Assembly: GCA_963817395.1 (NCBI GenBank)
Contig: CAWFOC010000001.1
Span: 146,404-210,403 of the forward strand
Source: CAWGYQ01 sp963817395
Lineage (GTDB): Bacteria > Acidobacteriota > Vicinamibacteria > Vicinamibacterales > CAVPJW01
Length of the DNA: 64,000 nucleotides
Direction of reading: 5' to 3'
Shown here: positions 1 through 7,491 of the stretch, piece by piece
How the letters are laid out: every line of letters starts with the position of its first letter
Position numbering within the stretch: position 1 is the stretch's first letter
The notes under the pieces: model-generated
The model's input: only the letters and a program-made list of their open reading frames with translations
Told to the model about the DNA's origin: nothing
Database searches by the model: none
Program-made: the position numbers and the translations under genes

Positions 1-660
1 GCCCCGAAGTACGCCGGCTTCTTCCTGCCTGTGAAGATCCTCAGTCGGGTCTTCCGTGGGAAGTTTGTCGAAGCGCTCCGACAGGCGTACAACCGGAACG
101 AGCTCGATCTCGCCGGAGGGAGCGAGCACCTGCGAGACCCGGCCGCGTGGCGGGCCTTCGTCGACGCACTCTTCCAGACCGATTGGGTCGTCTACGCCAA
201 GCCAGCCTTTGGCGGCGCGCCTGCCGTCCTCCGGTACCTCGGGCGCTATACGCATCGCGTGGCGATCAGCAATCACCGACTGCTCGCCTTCGATGGCCAG
301 CACGTCACCTTCTCCTACAAGGACTACGCCCATGGCGACGCGCGCCGCACGATGACGCTCACCGCCATGGAGTTTCTGCGTCGCTTCGTCCAACACATTC
401 TCCCGCGCGGTTTCGTGCGTATCCGGCAGTCAGGATTCCTCGCGAACACGTGCCGGGTCGCCCGCGTAGCCCGTGCCCGGACCATCCTCACCACACCCTC
501 GCCACCGGCGCCGGCCACCGACACGACCGCACCTACAACTACCGACACATCAGCCTGCGCAACGTGGGCGTGTCCGCGGTGCGGCGCCGCGATGATCGTC
601 GGGCCCATCCTCTCGGCCTGCCGCCTCGCGACCGTCACCTGGCGTTTCGATAGCTCATGA
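1..660 (+). CDS. IS91-family transposase, C-terminal part (5' end outside window)
   Basis: The reading frame is open from the first base of the window, so the N-terminal zinc-binding part and probably the start of the catalytic domain lie upstream. The visible 219 codons match the C-terminal half of IS91/IS801-type Y2 rolling-circle transposases: an FFLPV-like stretch near the left edge, the conserved block VLRYLGRYTHRVAISNHRL (window residues about 75-95), and FVRIRQSGFLAN, followed by a low-complexity Thr/Pro/Ala linker and a CPRCGAAM zinc-knuckle-like motif. The protein would nick DNA and move the element by rolling-circle transposition. It lies just upstream of integron-like cassettes, an arrangement reminiscent of ISCR elements. 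The frame looks intact to its stop; activity cannot be judged from the fragment. Confidence 0.85.
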   Translation, partial: APKYAGFFLPVKILSRVFRGKFVEALRQAYNRNELDLAGGSEHLRDPAAWRAFVDALFQTDWVVYAKPAFGGAPAVLRYLGRYTHRVAISNHRLLAFDGQHVTFSYKDYAHGDARRTMTLTAMEFLRRFVQHILPRGFVRIRQSGFLANTCRVARVARARTILTTPSPPAPATDTTAPTTTDTSACATWACPRCGAAMIVGPILSACRLATVTWRFDSS

Positions 661-1058
661 GCACCGACTCTGGTCAGAGCCGGCGTCTTCGACCACGTGA
701 TCGCCCACGTCTCGGGAGAGGTGTGCATCGACCCGCCGATCGAGGGCGGCGTAGCGGCACTCCCTGGCGCACGCGTCATCAACCAGGTGGGCGCCGCCGC
801 CGCTCGCGCGTCGCCGGCTTCTCGATTCCCGCCCGTGTACGCTCGCCGATCGCGATTCCAGCTCCATAGCCGGCCGCCGCGCCAGCGGCTTCCTTCAAGT
901 CTCGTTATCGAAAGTGCCTCGGCATCGGCATCAGGCTGCGTGTCCGGCCTTTCGCGCCGAGGCACTTCCGATCAACGCTAGCGACTTATGGGGAGTGAAC
1001 ACCACGGACAGGCGGGAGGCGCGTGGCGGCAGACCTCGACCGATGTTATGCAGACCAG
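661..1058. other. Intergenic stretch between transposase and first attC-like site
   Basis: No supported gene. Short open frames on both strands lack ribosome binding sites and recognisable motifs. The terminus of the IS91-type element may lie here, but I could not identify an ori or ter sequence. Confidence 0.4.
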
Positions 1059-1153
1059 CCTAATTCCGCGACGGCTGACGTCCAGGCGCCCAGAAGACCA
1101 ATCCGTTCAATACTCTCCGAAGATTCTGGAGCTCCGTCGGCTTCGCGTTATGC
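1059..1153 (+). repeat. Possible integron attC site, degenerate
   Basis: The left end GCCTAAT (1059-1065) resembles an R'' box and the right end GTTATGC (1147-1153) an R' box, though neither matches the consensus exactly. The inner arms pair imperfectly: CGCGACGGCTGACG followed by TCCAG on the left can pair with the CTGGAGCTCCGTCGGCTTCGCG region on the right, leaving unpaired bases. A second GTTAGGC box lies at 1202-1208 without a clear partner. This would be the boundary of the cassette carrying the next two genes. It is far weaker than the site at 2567-2645. Confidence 0.4.
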
Positions 1154-1244
1154 TGCGGGCCGCGCAGAGCCGTACGAGATGTGCTGGTCGGCCTACTGTT
1201 AGTTAGGCAGCGCGTTTGTGGGGCCTGTGCATCAGGGAGAGGCT

Positions 1245-1715
1245 GTGAGATTCCGACGACTGACTTCGGCGCTGCCGTTCGTACTCGCTGCCAGTTTGCT
1301 GGCGACTGCCCTTGTCGCCCAGCCCGGGCCCAAGGAGGAAGTTGCCGCCGCGACCCTGACCTGGGGCCAGACTCTAGGACGAAATGATCCTGACGAAGTT
1401 GTACTTCTGTATGCGACTGATGGGGTTCTTTGGGGGACGCTCTCTCCTACGGTTCGAGCGGATCGAGCGGCGCTGCGCGACTACTTCATCACCGCGTTCA
1501 AGGTGTTGCCCAGTCTCAAGGTCACATTCGACGAGCAGTTGATCCGCGTCTACGGCAACACTGCCGTCAACACCGGCTCGTACACATTCTCGTATCTTAA
1601 GGACGGACAAACCACGACGTTGCCGGCGCGCTATAGCTTCACCTTCGTGAAAGAAGGCGAGAAGTGGATAATCGTTGACCATCACTCATCGTTGATGCCT
1701 ATCCCTCCTGGGTAG
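1245..1715 (+). CDS. Secreted SnoaL/CaMKII association-domain-like protein (DUF4440 type)
   Basis: A 156-residue protein with an N-terminal signal peptide (MRFRRLTSALPFVLAAS, then ALVAQ) followed by one NTF2-like domain. The stretches LWGTLSPTVRAD, LRDYFITAFKVLPSLKV, VNTGSYTFSYLKDG and WIIVDHHSSLMP are typical of the calcium/calmodulin kinase II association-domain-like subgroup, often labelled SgcJ/EcaC. These cone-shaped domains bind small ligands; the substrate is unknown. The GTG at 1245 is preferred over an upstream GTG at 1218 because GGGAGAGG (1232-1239) is correctly spaced and the signal peptide then begins at residue 1. It is the first gene of the cassette-like region and is followed by a secreted cupin without an attC between them. 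Confidence 0.75.
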   Translation: MRFRRLTSALPFVLAASLLATALVAQPGPKEEVAAATLTWGQTLGRNDPDEVVLLYATDGVLWGTLSPTVRADRAALRDYFITAFKVLPSLKVTFDEQLIRVYGNTAVNTGSYTFSYLKDGQTTTLPARYSFTFVKEGEKWIIVDHHSSLMPIPPG

Positions 1716-1890
1716 GCAACTACGTGGGGTGGATAGCCATGCCGGAAAGAGATCGCACAGGGTTTGCGAACCGAAAAGACCCCACGCGTTGCACTGGACG
1801 TCACGATCCAAGCCCGCCAAACGAACAAAGACGTGTCGGATGAGATCCCATGATGAAGCGAGAGGGTTGACACATACAGGGGAGAGACTC

Positions 1891-2301
1891 ATGAGACGAC
1901 GAGTGGCGATCATGTTGGGCTTGACCTTCGCCGTCGGGATCGCGTTCGGCGTCATCGGGAATCAGTTCCTCAATGCCCAGCAATCACCCATCAAGCGCAC
2001 CGAGGTGCTCAAGACAGAGATGGCTGGCGTGGAGGGCAAGGAATCGCACATGTGGGTCGCGGAGATTGCCCCAGGGGCAGCGACGGGCAAACACGCCCAC
2101 CCGACGCCCAGGTTTGTCTATGTCATGGCCGGCTCCGTCACGTTAGAGATCGAAGGGAAGTCGCCCCAGACCTTCAAGGCGGGCGAGGGGTTCCAAGAAA
2201 TGCCCGATGTCGTCCACAATTTCAGCAATGCGAGCACGACCGAGGCGGCGACGGCCCTGGGGTTGCAAATCGCCGGGAAGGGTCAACCGCTCCAGTATTG
2301 A
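1891..2301 (+). CDS. Secreted single-domain cupin protein
   Basis: A 136-residue protein: Arg-rich start plus hydrophobic segment (IMLGLTFAVGIAFGVIG), then a cupin barrel. The first cupin motif is G-x5-H-x-H ending in HAHPTPRFVYVMAG (histidines likely metal ligands) and the second is AGEGFQEMPDVVHNF. ATG 1891 is chosen because GGGGAGAG (1879-1886) lies just upstream; the frame extends further 5' but without signal. The hydrophobic segment could be a signal peptide or a membrane anchor. Such small cupins bind a metal and a small molecule; the reaction cannot be predicted. It is bounded downstream by a clear attC, so it belongs to an integron-type cassette. Confidence 0.8.
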   Translation: MRRRVAIMLGLTFAVGIAFGVIGNQFLNAQQSPIKRTEVLKTEMAGVEGKESHMWVAEIAPGAATGKHAHPTPRFVYVMAGSVTLEIEGKSPQTFKAGEGFQEMPDVVHNFSNASTTEAATALGLQIAGKGQPLQY

Positions 2302-2441
2302 AGGGGCAGCGGGGGCGGTATTGGCGCAGTCTATCTCGATGAGTCCCTCTTTCCGTCTATTGGCGGATCGATCCGCATCTATCTTGCGCCGCGCGTGAGC
2401 GCGGATCCGGTGATCTTGGTCGTGCAGCGCAGGCCTCGCTT

Positions 2442-2552
2442 GTCTGCAAATACTTCACAGGCCGAAACGTCATCGTGAAGGTGTTCTGGTACGCTCCCAA
2501 TAACGTCCTGGGTCGAGATGAGTGTCCCTTCTTCCTTGGCCCGGGCGAGTGA
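2442..2552 (+). pseudogene. C-terminal remnant of a small hypothetical protein
   Basis: The frame ending at 2552 reads VCKYFTGRNVIVKVF then WYAPNNVLGRDECPF, which looks protein-like, but it has no start codon after the in-frame stop near 2339. Another frame of 2326-2470 reads like a different coding stretch, so a frameshifted or truncated gene is possible. It sits directly before the attC, where a cassette gene normally ends. Confidence 0.25.
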
Positions 2553-2566
2553 AGGGGGAAGGCGCA

Positions 2567-2645
2567 GCCTAACAGGCGATGGACCTGACGTCGCGGGCCG
2601 CTCTCGCGCCCCCGCGCGACGCAGGTCATCGCCAGTCCGTTAGGC
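2567..2645 (+). repeat. Integron attC recombination site
   Basis: A 79-bp imperfect palindrome with canonical ends: R'' GCCTAAC (2567-2573) and R' GTTAGGC (2639-2645), exact complements. The inner arms GGCGATGGACCTG and CAGGTCATCGCC pair except for one extra G, the type of extrahelical base that orients attC hairpins for the integron integrase. Further in, CGTCGCG pairs with CGCGACG. The site separates the cupin region from the serine hydrolase, as expected of a cassette junction. All elements are directly visible in the sequence. Confidence 0.85.
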
Positions 2646-2676
2646 AGACGGAAGAACTGACGTCGGGAGGTGTGGA

Positions 2677-3906
2677 ATGTCGAAGGGTCTTCTTGCTGTC
2701 GCCACTGTCGTTACTGCATTGGTCGCGTCCCCAGCTCTGCCGCGCGCCGCTGACCCCCTTCCTCGGGCAGCGAGTCCTGAGGATGTCGGGCTATCGTCTG
2801 AGCGACTGGAGCGACTGGCTCGCGTCACCGATGGTCACGTCGAGTCTGGCCTGTTGCCCGGGGCCGTGATTCTGATCGCCCGCCACGGCAAGATCGCCTA
2901 CTTCAAGACCTTTGGCTACCGTGATCGGGGCGCGAGAGCCGCGATGCCAGCTGACGCGATTTTTCGCCTCGCGTCATTGACCAAGCCGATCGTCAGCGTC
3001 GCGGCGATGATGCTCCACGAAGAGGGCAAGTTCCAGATCTATGACCCGGTGTCGCAGTACCTGCCTGAGTTTGCAGCGCCAGCCGTCGGTATCGATCGCG
3101 TCCCCGCCATTCGGAGCATCACGATTCAAGACCTCCTTCGGCATACCTCAGGACTCACCGACGGGAACGGGGATACGCCGGTCGACAGGCTCTATGGCGA
3201 TGCCGACTTGCGGAATAGAGACCACACCAATGCGGATCTCGTCACCAAGCTTGCGAAGCTGCCCCTTCTGCATCAGCCTGGGACGCGCTGGCACTATGGG
3301 CTATCGACGGATGTTCTTGGGCGCTTGGTGGAAGTGGTTTCAGGTAAAGGGCTTGGAGCGTTTCTCGCTGATCGGATCTTTCGACCCTTGGGCATGGACG
3401 ACACAGCGTTCTCCTTGCCGGCGGCGAAAGTCGCTCGCGCGGCTCAGCCCTGGCAGCGTCCTGGTGGCCCGCCAATGACACCACGTTTTGATGTGGCTGT
3501 TGCGCCCCGGCTCGAGAGCGGCGGCGGCGGCCTCGTCAGCACGGCGACGGATTATCTGCGTTTCAGCCAGATGCTGCTCAACGGCGGGGAGTTCAACGGG
3601 GTCCGTCTTCTCGGGCGCAAAACCATTGATTTCATGACCGCCGATCACCTCGGCCTGATTCCTGGCCAGCAGGAGGGCATGGGGTGGGGCCTCGGTTTTC
3701 AGGTCCGACGAGACGCTGGTATCGCGGGGCTGCCAGGCTCGGTTGGCGAATACGGGTGGGCCGGCAACACCGGGACCATTTTCTGGGTTGACCCGAAGGA
3801 GCAACTCGTTGCGATCTACATGATCCAGGTAAGTGCGGAGGACCGGATCTACCTCCGAAACCAATTCAGGTCACTTGTGTCCCAAGCAGTGATCGGTCGC
3901 CCATAG
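2677..3906 (+). CDS. Secreted serine hydrolase, class C beta-lactamase/EstB family
   Basis: A 409-residue protein with a cleavable signal peptide (residues 1-25, ending PALPRAADP). The catalytic SxxK motif is SLTK (S100, K103) in FRLASLTKPIVSVAAMML; the second motif tyrosine is probably Y207 in HYGLSTDVLG. The fold is that of penicillin-binding-protein-like esterases and D-aminopeptidases; whether it cleaves beta-lactams, esters or peptides cannot be told. ATG 2677 has GGGAGGT eight bases upstream. It starts 31 bases after the attC R' box and ends 44 bases before another R'' box, exactly as a cassette gene should. A cassette with a beta-lactamase-fold product is notable, but resistance should not be assumed. 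Confidence 0.9.
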   Translation: MSKGLLAVATVVTALVASPALPRAADPLPRAASPEDVGLSSERLERLARVTDGHVESGLLPGAVILIARHGKIAYFKTFGYRDRGARAAMPADAIFRLASLTKPIVSVAAMMLHEEGKFQIYDPVSQYLPEFAAPAVGIDRVPAIRSITIQDLLRHTSGLTDGNGDTPVDRLYGDADLRNRDHTNADLVTKLAKLPLLHQPGTRWHYGLSTDVLGRLVEVVSGKGLGAFLADRIFRPLGMDDTAFSLPAAKVARAAQPWQRPGGPPMTPRFDVAVAPRLESGGGGLVSTATDYLRFSQMLLNGGEFNGVRLLGRKTIDFMTADHLGLIPGQQEGMGWGLGFQVRRDAGIAGLPGSVGEYGWAGNTGTIFWVDPKEQLVAIYMIQVSAEDRIYLRNQFRSLVSQAVIGRP

Positions 3907-3950
3907 TCCCTGGTCGTGCACTGCGTCAGCGTGGGTGATGGCCGGAGGCT

Positions 3951-3980
3951 GCCTAACCTTGCGCTGCACCAGACGGCAAA
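3951..3980 (+). repeat. Truncated attC site (left half only)
   Basis: R''-type box GCCTAAC at 3951-3957 is followed by a plausible left arm (CTTGCGCTGCACCAGACGG). No complementary right arm or GTTAGGC box follows; the IS3-type remnant begins within about 70 bases. The position, right after the hydrolase stop codon, supports a cassette attC cut by insertion or deletion. Confidence 0.5.
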
Positions 3981-4047
3981 TCTTCCCTCGATAAAGTAGA
4001 CACTTCCACCTAACGGGACGTGTCGATGCCGCGAGCGGGTCGATCGA

Positions 4048-4230
4048 AAGTGCGAGCAGTGCAGCCTGGAGTTCAAGCTCGAGACGGTGAAGCTGAGTCA
4101 GTTGCCAGGCGTCGAGGTGCAGGCCGTGGCCGACGCACGGAGATCCACCCGTTCATGCTTCGCGGTGGCGGAAAGAAGCGCGCGATGGTGTGCTGCGGGG
4201 ACGCGTGGCGGTGCTCAAGGCGTTGACGAT
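4048..4230 (+). pseudogene. Decayed IS3-family OrfA transposase remnant
   Basis: One frame reads EFKLETVKLSQLPGVEVQAV, the helix-turn-helix start typical of IS3-family OrfA. The match then continues in a second frame as EIHPFMLRG and in a third as WRKEARDGVLRGRVAVLK, so at least two frameshifts separate conserved blocks. No OrfB (DDE) part follows, because the next gene begins on the opposite strand at 4294. This is a dead fragment that appears to have interrupted the attC at 3951. No terminal repeats could be assigned. Confidence 0.65.
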
Positions 4231-4293
4231 TCCAGGAGCGTCTTCGCAGCGACCTCCGCCGGGCTCGTGCCATCCAATCTGAAGCGACTCACA

Positions 4294-7095
4294 TCATGGA
4301 ACCGCCTTGCCTGAAACCGCCTGCAGCCAGTTCGTGAGGACGTTGATCGTCGCTTCGCCTTCCTCGGCCAGCACGTTTACGAGAAAGCGCTGCCCGTCCG
4401 GGTGGGGGCTGTATAAAAAGATGTTGGCCTGCGAAAGGTATGGTTGCGATCGGACGTCGAAGAGCGTCTGCGGCGTCCCGGTCCGGAATCCGCCCCGCCC
4501 ATCCGCTTCCACGGCGGCCGCCCGCAATGTGTTGCGCTCGTTGTTCACCACTCGCGCGTAATAGATCTGTTTCCCATCTGCGCTCCACCGGGGCCCAAAG
4601 CCTCCGTCCAGCGACGCTTTCCATCTCCCGGGGCCATCGGGAAAGGGGCGAATATACACCTCGTTCTCGCCGGTCTCGTCCGATGTGTACGCGATCCACC
4701 TTAGGTCCGGCGACACCTGCCCCTGGCTTTCGGTTGCGTCCGTCGCCACGAACTTCACCGCCGTGCTCAAGTCTGGCTTGGCATCCCACGGCATGAACCA
4801 GATGTCCGCCCGTGTTTTGGGATCGACGACGGTATACACGAGAAATCGTCCATCCCGCGAGAATGCCGAAGGCAGGAATGAGGCGCCAACCGACATTGGA
4901 GAGAGCAATTCCGGTTTGCCGGCCCCGGTTGCGTCCCTTTGGTACAGGCCGCTCTCGGTCGGCCCGGGAGTCATCCTGAACAGCACCCGGCCGCCGTCCG
5001 GAAACCACGCCGGCACCACGCGCGGTCCGGGAGGAAGGAATCGGTTTACCGACCCCCGCGCCAAGTCGTACAACCACAGGGCAGATTGGCCGCTCGATTC
5101 CGTGCGATTGGTCAAGACCGCGTTCCCGTCTGGCGACAGCACAACTCCCGCGTGCCGGGCGCGCGGACCCGCGGTACCGAGCGCCTTGCCCGACCGATCG
5201 AACCAGGTCAACTGGGTCTCCCTCGAGCGTCCGGCGAGATACACCAGCGTCCCGTTCGACACGGATGCCGCCACCTGCGGACTGGTCATCGTGGTCGCGG
5301 CCCGCGATGCCACGGGGAACGGGTCGCCCACGGCCTCGAGTGTCGCGTCGTCAAAGGGCTGGGCCATCAGCGTGGTGTCGCGCAGAAACAGCAGGTGCGC
5401 GCGCCCGCCGGCCAGAGGCGGCGCGTAGACCACGCCCGAATAGTCGGCCAGTATCTTGCGCGGAGTGAGATCATCCAGCGCGGCCAAAAAGACGCCGTCT
5501 GAGGCGGTGTCGCCGCGCGTCGCGCCCGTGTAGAGAAAGTGATTGCCGTCGGGCAGAAAGACGGGGAATCGAACCAAACTCTGTGGGTCGTCTTTGCCCA
5601 CCACGGCGCACGGGCCACCTGACGCGTCCACACGCCGGAGCCGTCCGCCCTCGCTCCCGAACAGGATCACGCCGCTCGGACTCCACGTCCCCCCATTACC
5701 AAGGCCGGTCTGGGAGCACAGCGTGCGCGCCGGGCCACCCGCCACCGGAATCACTTTGAGCGCACCGTCCCCGAAGAACCCAATGAAACGGCTGTCTGGC
5801 GACCAGAAGGGCGTTCGCGCGACGTCCGCGCTTGAGAGCGATTGCCACTCCGGCGAATCCAGCGCTCGGACGTAAAGCCGGGTTCGCCCGTCCTGAAAGA
5901 CGCTCACCAACAGGCGCCGGCCATCCGGCGAGATCTCGAGAAACCGTGCTGTACCGTTGGCTGGCAGCGGGACGGACACGTTCAATGAAGGCTCCTCCGT
6001 CGGCGACTCGAGCAGATGCCGCACTGCGGGAACCGCGAGCGCGACGGCCACGAGCAGCGCCGCGGCGAAGGCCATCCACGCCAACCGTCTGGTTGGGGCC
6101 GCTGACGTCGCCGTCACCATCGTTGGCGGCCCGGTTGTCTCGAACGCGCCCTCCAGCGCCAGGCGCACGTCCTGCATGTCTCCGATGCGTTGCTTCGCGT
6201 TCTTCTGGAGACAGGCGCGCAGGACCTGGCGGATGCGGGCAGGCACGCTCGCAGGAAGCCGCTCCCATGCCGGCTCCATCTTCAGCACGTCAGCGAGCGT
6301 GTCGGAGACATCCTCTCCGGCGAAAGCCCGCTGCCCCGTCAGCATTTCGTAGAGGACGCAGCCGAAGGCCCAGACGTCGCTCCGTTTGTCTGCGGGCCGG
6401 CCTTTCGCCTGTTCGGGACTCATGTAGGCCGCCGTGCCGAGGATCACGCCGATCCCGGTCATCATGGCCGGGCTCGTGATCGTTGGTGAGTGACTGAGTT
6501 CTCCCGAAGTCTGGAGCCCGGAGCCGGGGGCCGGATCCAGCGCTTTCGCCAACCCGAAGTCCAGCACCTTCACCGTGCCATCGTCGCGCACTTTGATGTT
6601 GGCCGGTTTCAGGTCGCGGTGGATGATCCCCTGCCCGTGCGCGGCCTCGAGCGCCTCGGCGATCTGGCGCGCGATGGCAAGCGCCTCGTCGAGAGGAAGA
6701 CCGCGCTGGGACTCGAGGCTCCGGGCAGCCGGCTCAGGCCCGAGTCTCGCCGCCCCAGCGCCTGGCCGCCCGGCCCTGCTCCCCTGCTGCGAGAGTTTGT
6801 CCGCCAGCGTGGGCCCCTCGACCAGTTCCATCACGAGCGCGCGCACACCGCCGGATTCCTCGAACCCGTAGATCGCGGCGATGTGGGGATGATTCAGTGC
6901 GGCGAGAGTACGGGCTTCGCGCTCGAAGCGCATCAGGCGCTCCGCGTCCTGCGCGAACGCCTCGGGCAGAACTTTGATCGCGACGTCGCGTTGCAGCGTC
7001 GCATCGCGCGCGCGATAGACCTCGCCCATGCCCCCGGCGCCAATCAGGGCCAGGACTTCATAGACGCCGAGGCGAGCGCCCGGCGCGAGCGACAT
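4294..7095 (-). CDS. Membrane Ser/Thr protein kinase with PD40/TolB-type beta-propeller
   Basis: A 933-residue Hanks-type kinase. From MSLAPG, the glycine loop GAGGMGEVY is at residues 19-27, the ATP lysine at K41 (VAIK), the catalytic HRDLKPAN at 159-166 and DFG at 179-181. A low-complexity insert lies at about 101-131. One transmembrane helix at about residue 395 (AFAAALLVAVALAVPAV) separates the cytoplasmic kinase from a large outer part with PD40/WD40-like repeats (ISPDGRRLL, SPDSRFIGFF, LSPDGNAVL, SPDLRWIAY). It would phosphorylate Ser/Thr targets in response to an envelope signal. ATG 7095 is preferred over upstream starts; a TATGAT hexamer sits 12 bases before it and there is no Shine-Dalgarno sequence. 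It is paralogous to the next gene. Confidence 0.9.
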   Translation of the reverse strand: MSLAPGARLGVYEVLALIGAGGMGEVYRARDATLQRDVAIKVLPEAFAQDAERLMRFEREARTLAALNHPHIAAIYGFEESGGVRALVMELVEGPTLADKLSQQGSRAGRPGAGAARLGPEPAARSLESQRGLPLDEALAIARQIAEALEAAHGQGIIHRDLKPANIKVRDDGTVKVLDFGLAKALDPAPGSGLQTSGELSHSPTITSPAMMTGIGVILGTAAYMSPEQAKGRPADKRSDVWAFGCVLYEMLTGQRAFAGEDVSDTLADVLKMEPAWERLPASVPARIRQVLRACLQKNAKQRIGDMQDVRLALEGAFETTGPPTMVTATSAAPTRRLAWMAFAAALLVAVALAVPAVRHLLESPTEEPSLNVSVPLPANGTARFLEISPDGRRLLVSVFQDGRTRLYVRALDSPEWQSLSSADVARTPFWSPDSRFIGFFGDGALKVIPVAGGPARTLCSQTGLGNGGTWSPSGVILFGSEGGRLRRVDASGGPCAVVGKDDPQSLVRFPVFLPDGNHFLYTGATRGDTASDGVFLAALDDLTPRKILADYSGVVYAPPLAGGRAHLLFLRDTTLMAQPFDDATLEAVGDPFPVASRAATTMTSPQVAASVSNGTLVYLAGRSRETQLTWFDRSGKALGTAGPRARHAGVVLSPDGNAVLTNRTESSGQSALWLYDLARGSVNRFLPPGPRVVPAWFPDGGRVLFRMTPGPTESGLYQRDATGAGKPELLSPMSVGASFLPSAFSRDGRFLVYTVVDPKTRADIWFMPWDAKPDLSTAVKFVATDATESQGQVSPDLRWIAYTSDETGENEVYIRPFPDGPGRWKASLDGGFGPRWSADGKQIYYARVVNNERNTLRAAAVEADGRGGFRTGTPQTLFDVRSQPYLSQANIFLYSPHPDGQRFLVNVLAEEGEATINVLTNWLQAVSGKAVP

Positions 7096-7491
7096 GGATG
7101 TGAGGGAATCATAGGGGATTCGAGCCTGATTGCTGCAGGAATCTGCCGAGCGGCGGTCGCCTCGACCGTGACGCCGGGAGAGTGCACACGCGCCCACCAA
7201 CTCCGAATCACTGTGAGATTGCCTGAGTGTTTCAGCGACCTCCAGAGACGGCCGCTGCGTGCTGGCGATCTCCAGTTTTAGCAAAACTGGCCAGAAAGTC
7301 CCTCGGCGTCCAGAACGTCAGGATTCTCCTCGAAGTCTTATTCGAGGATGGTTGGCTCAATGTTCTATGTGGGTGCGCTCGAAGTGATGGCCTGAGCGGG
7401 CGTGCTCGCAGCTCAGGCCGCGCCGGGCGCGATCGACGCGCGTATCACGGCGCCCGTGGGGCGGCGAGATGAACCTGGATGTCAGGGAATG
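7096..7491. other. Intergenic region between the two kinases
   Basis: No gene recognised. It contains a perfect 9-bp inverted repeat, GGCCTGAGC (7390-7398) and GCTCAGGCC (7412-7420), about 70 bases downstream of the second kinase stop; it lacks a T-tract but could act as a weak terminator. Confidence 0.4.
7108..7113 (-). promoter_or_regulatory. Putative -10 element of the 4294-7095 kinase
   Basis: TATGAT on the minus strand, 12 bases before ATG 7095. Transcription would start about 6 bases before the ATG, leaving no room for a ribosome binding site. No clear -35 box. Confidence 0.45.

Noticed and set aside
1202..1208. GTTAGGC box
   Set aside because: Matches an attC R' box, but no complementary partner arm was found; it was not counted as a separate site.
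2677..3906. Antibiotic-resistance beta-lactamase
   Set aside because: The fold is shared by many esterases and peptidases, and no class-C-specific motif beyond SxxK is clear.
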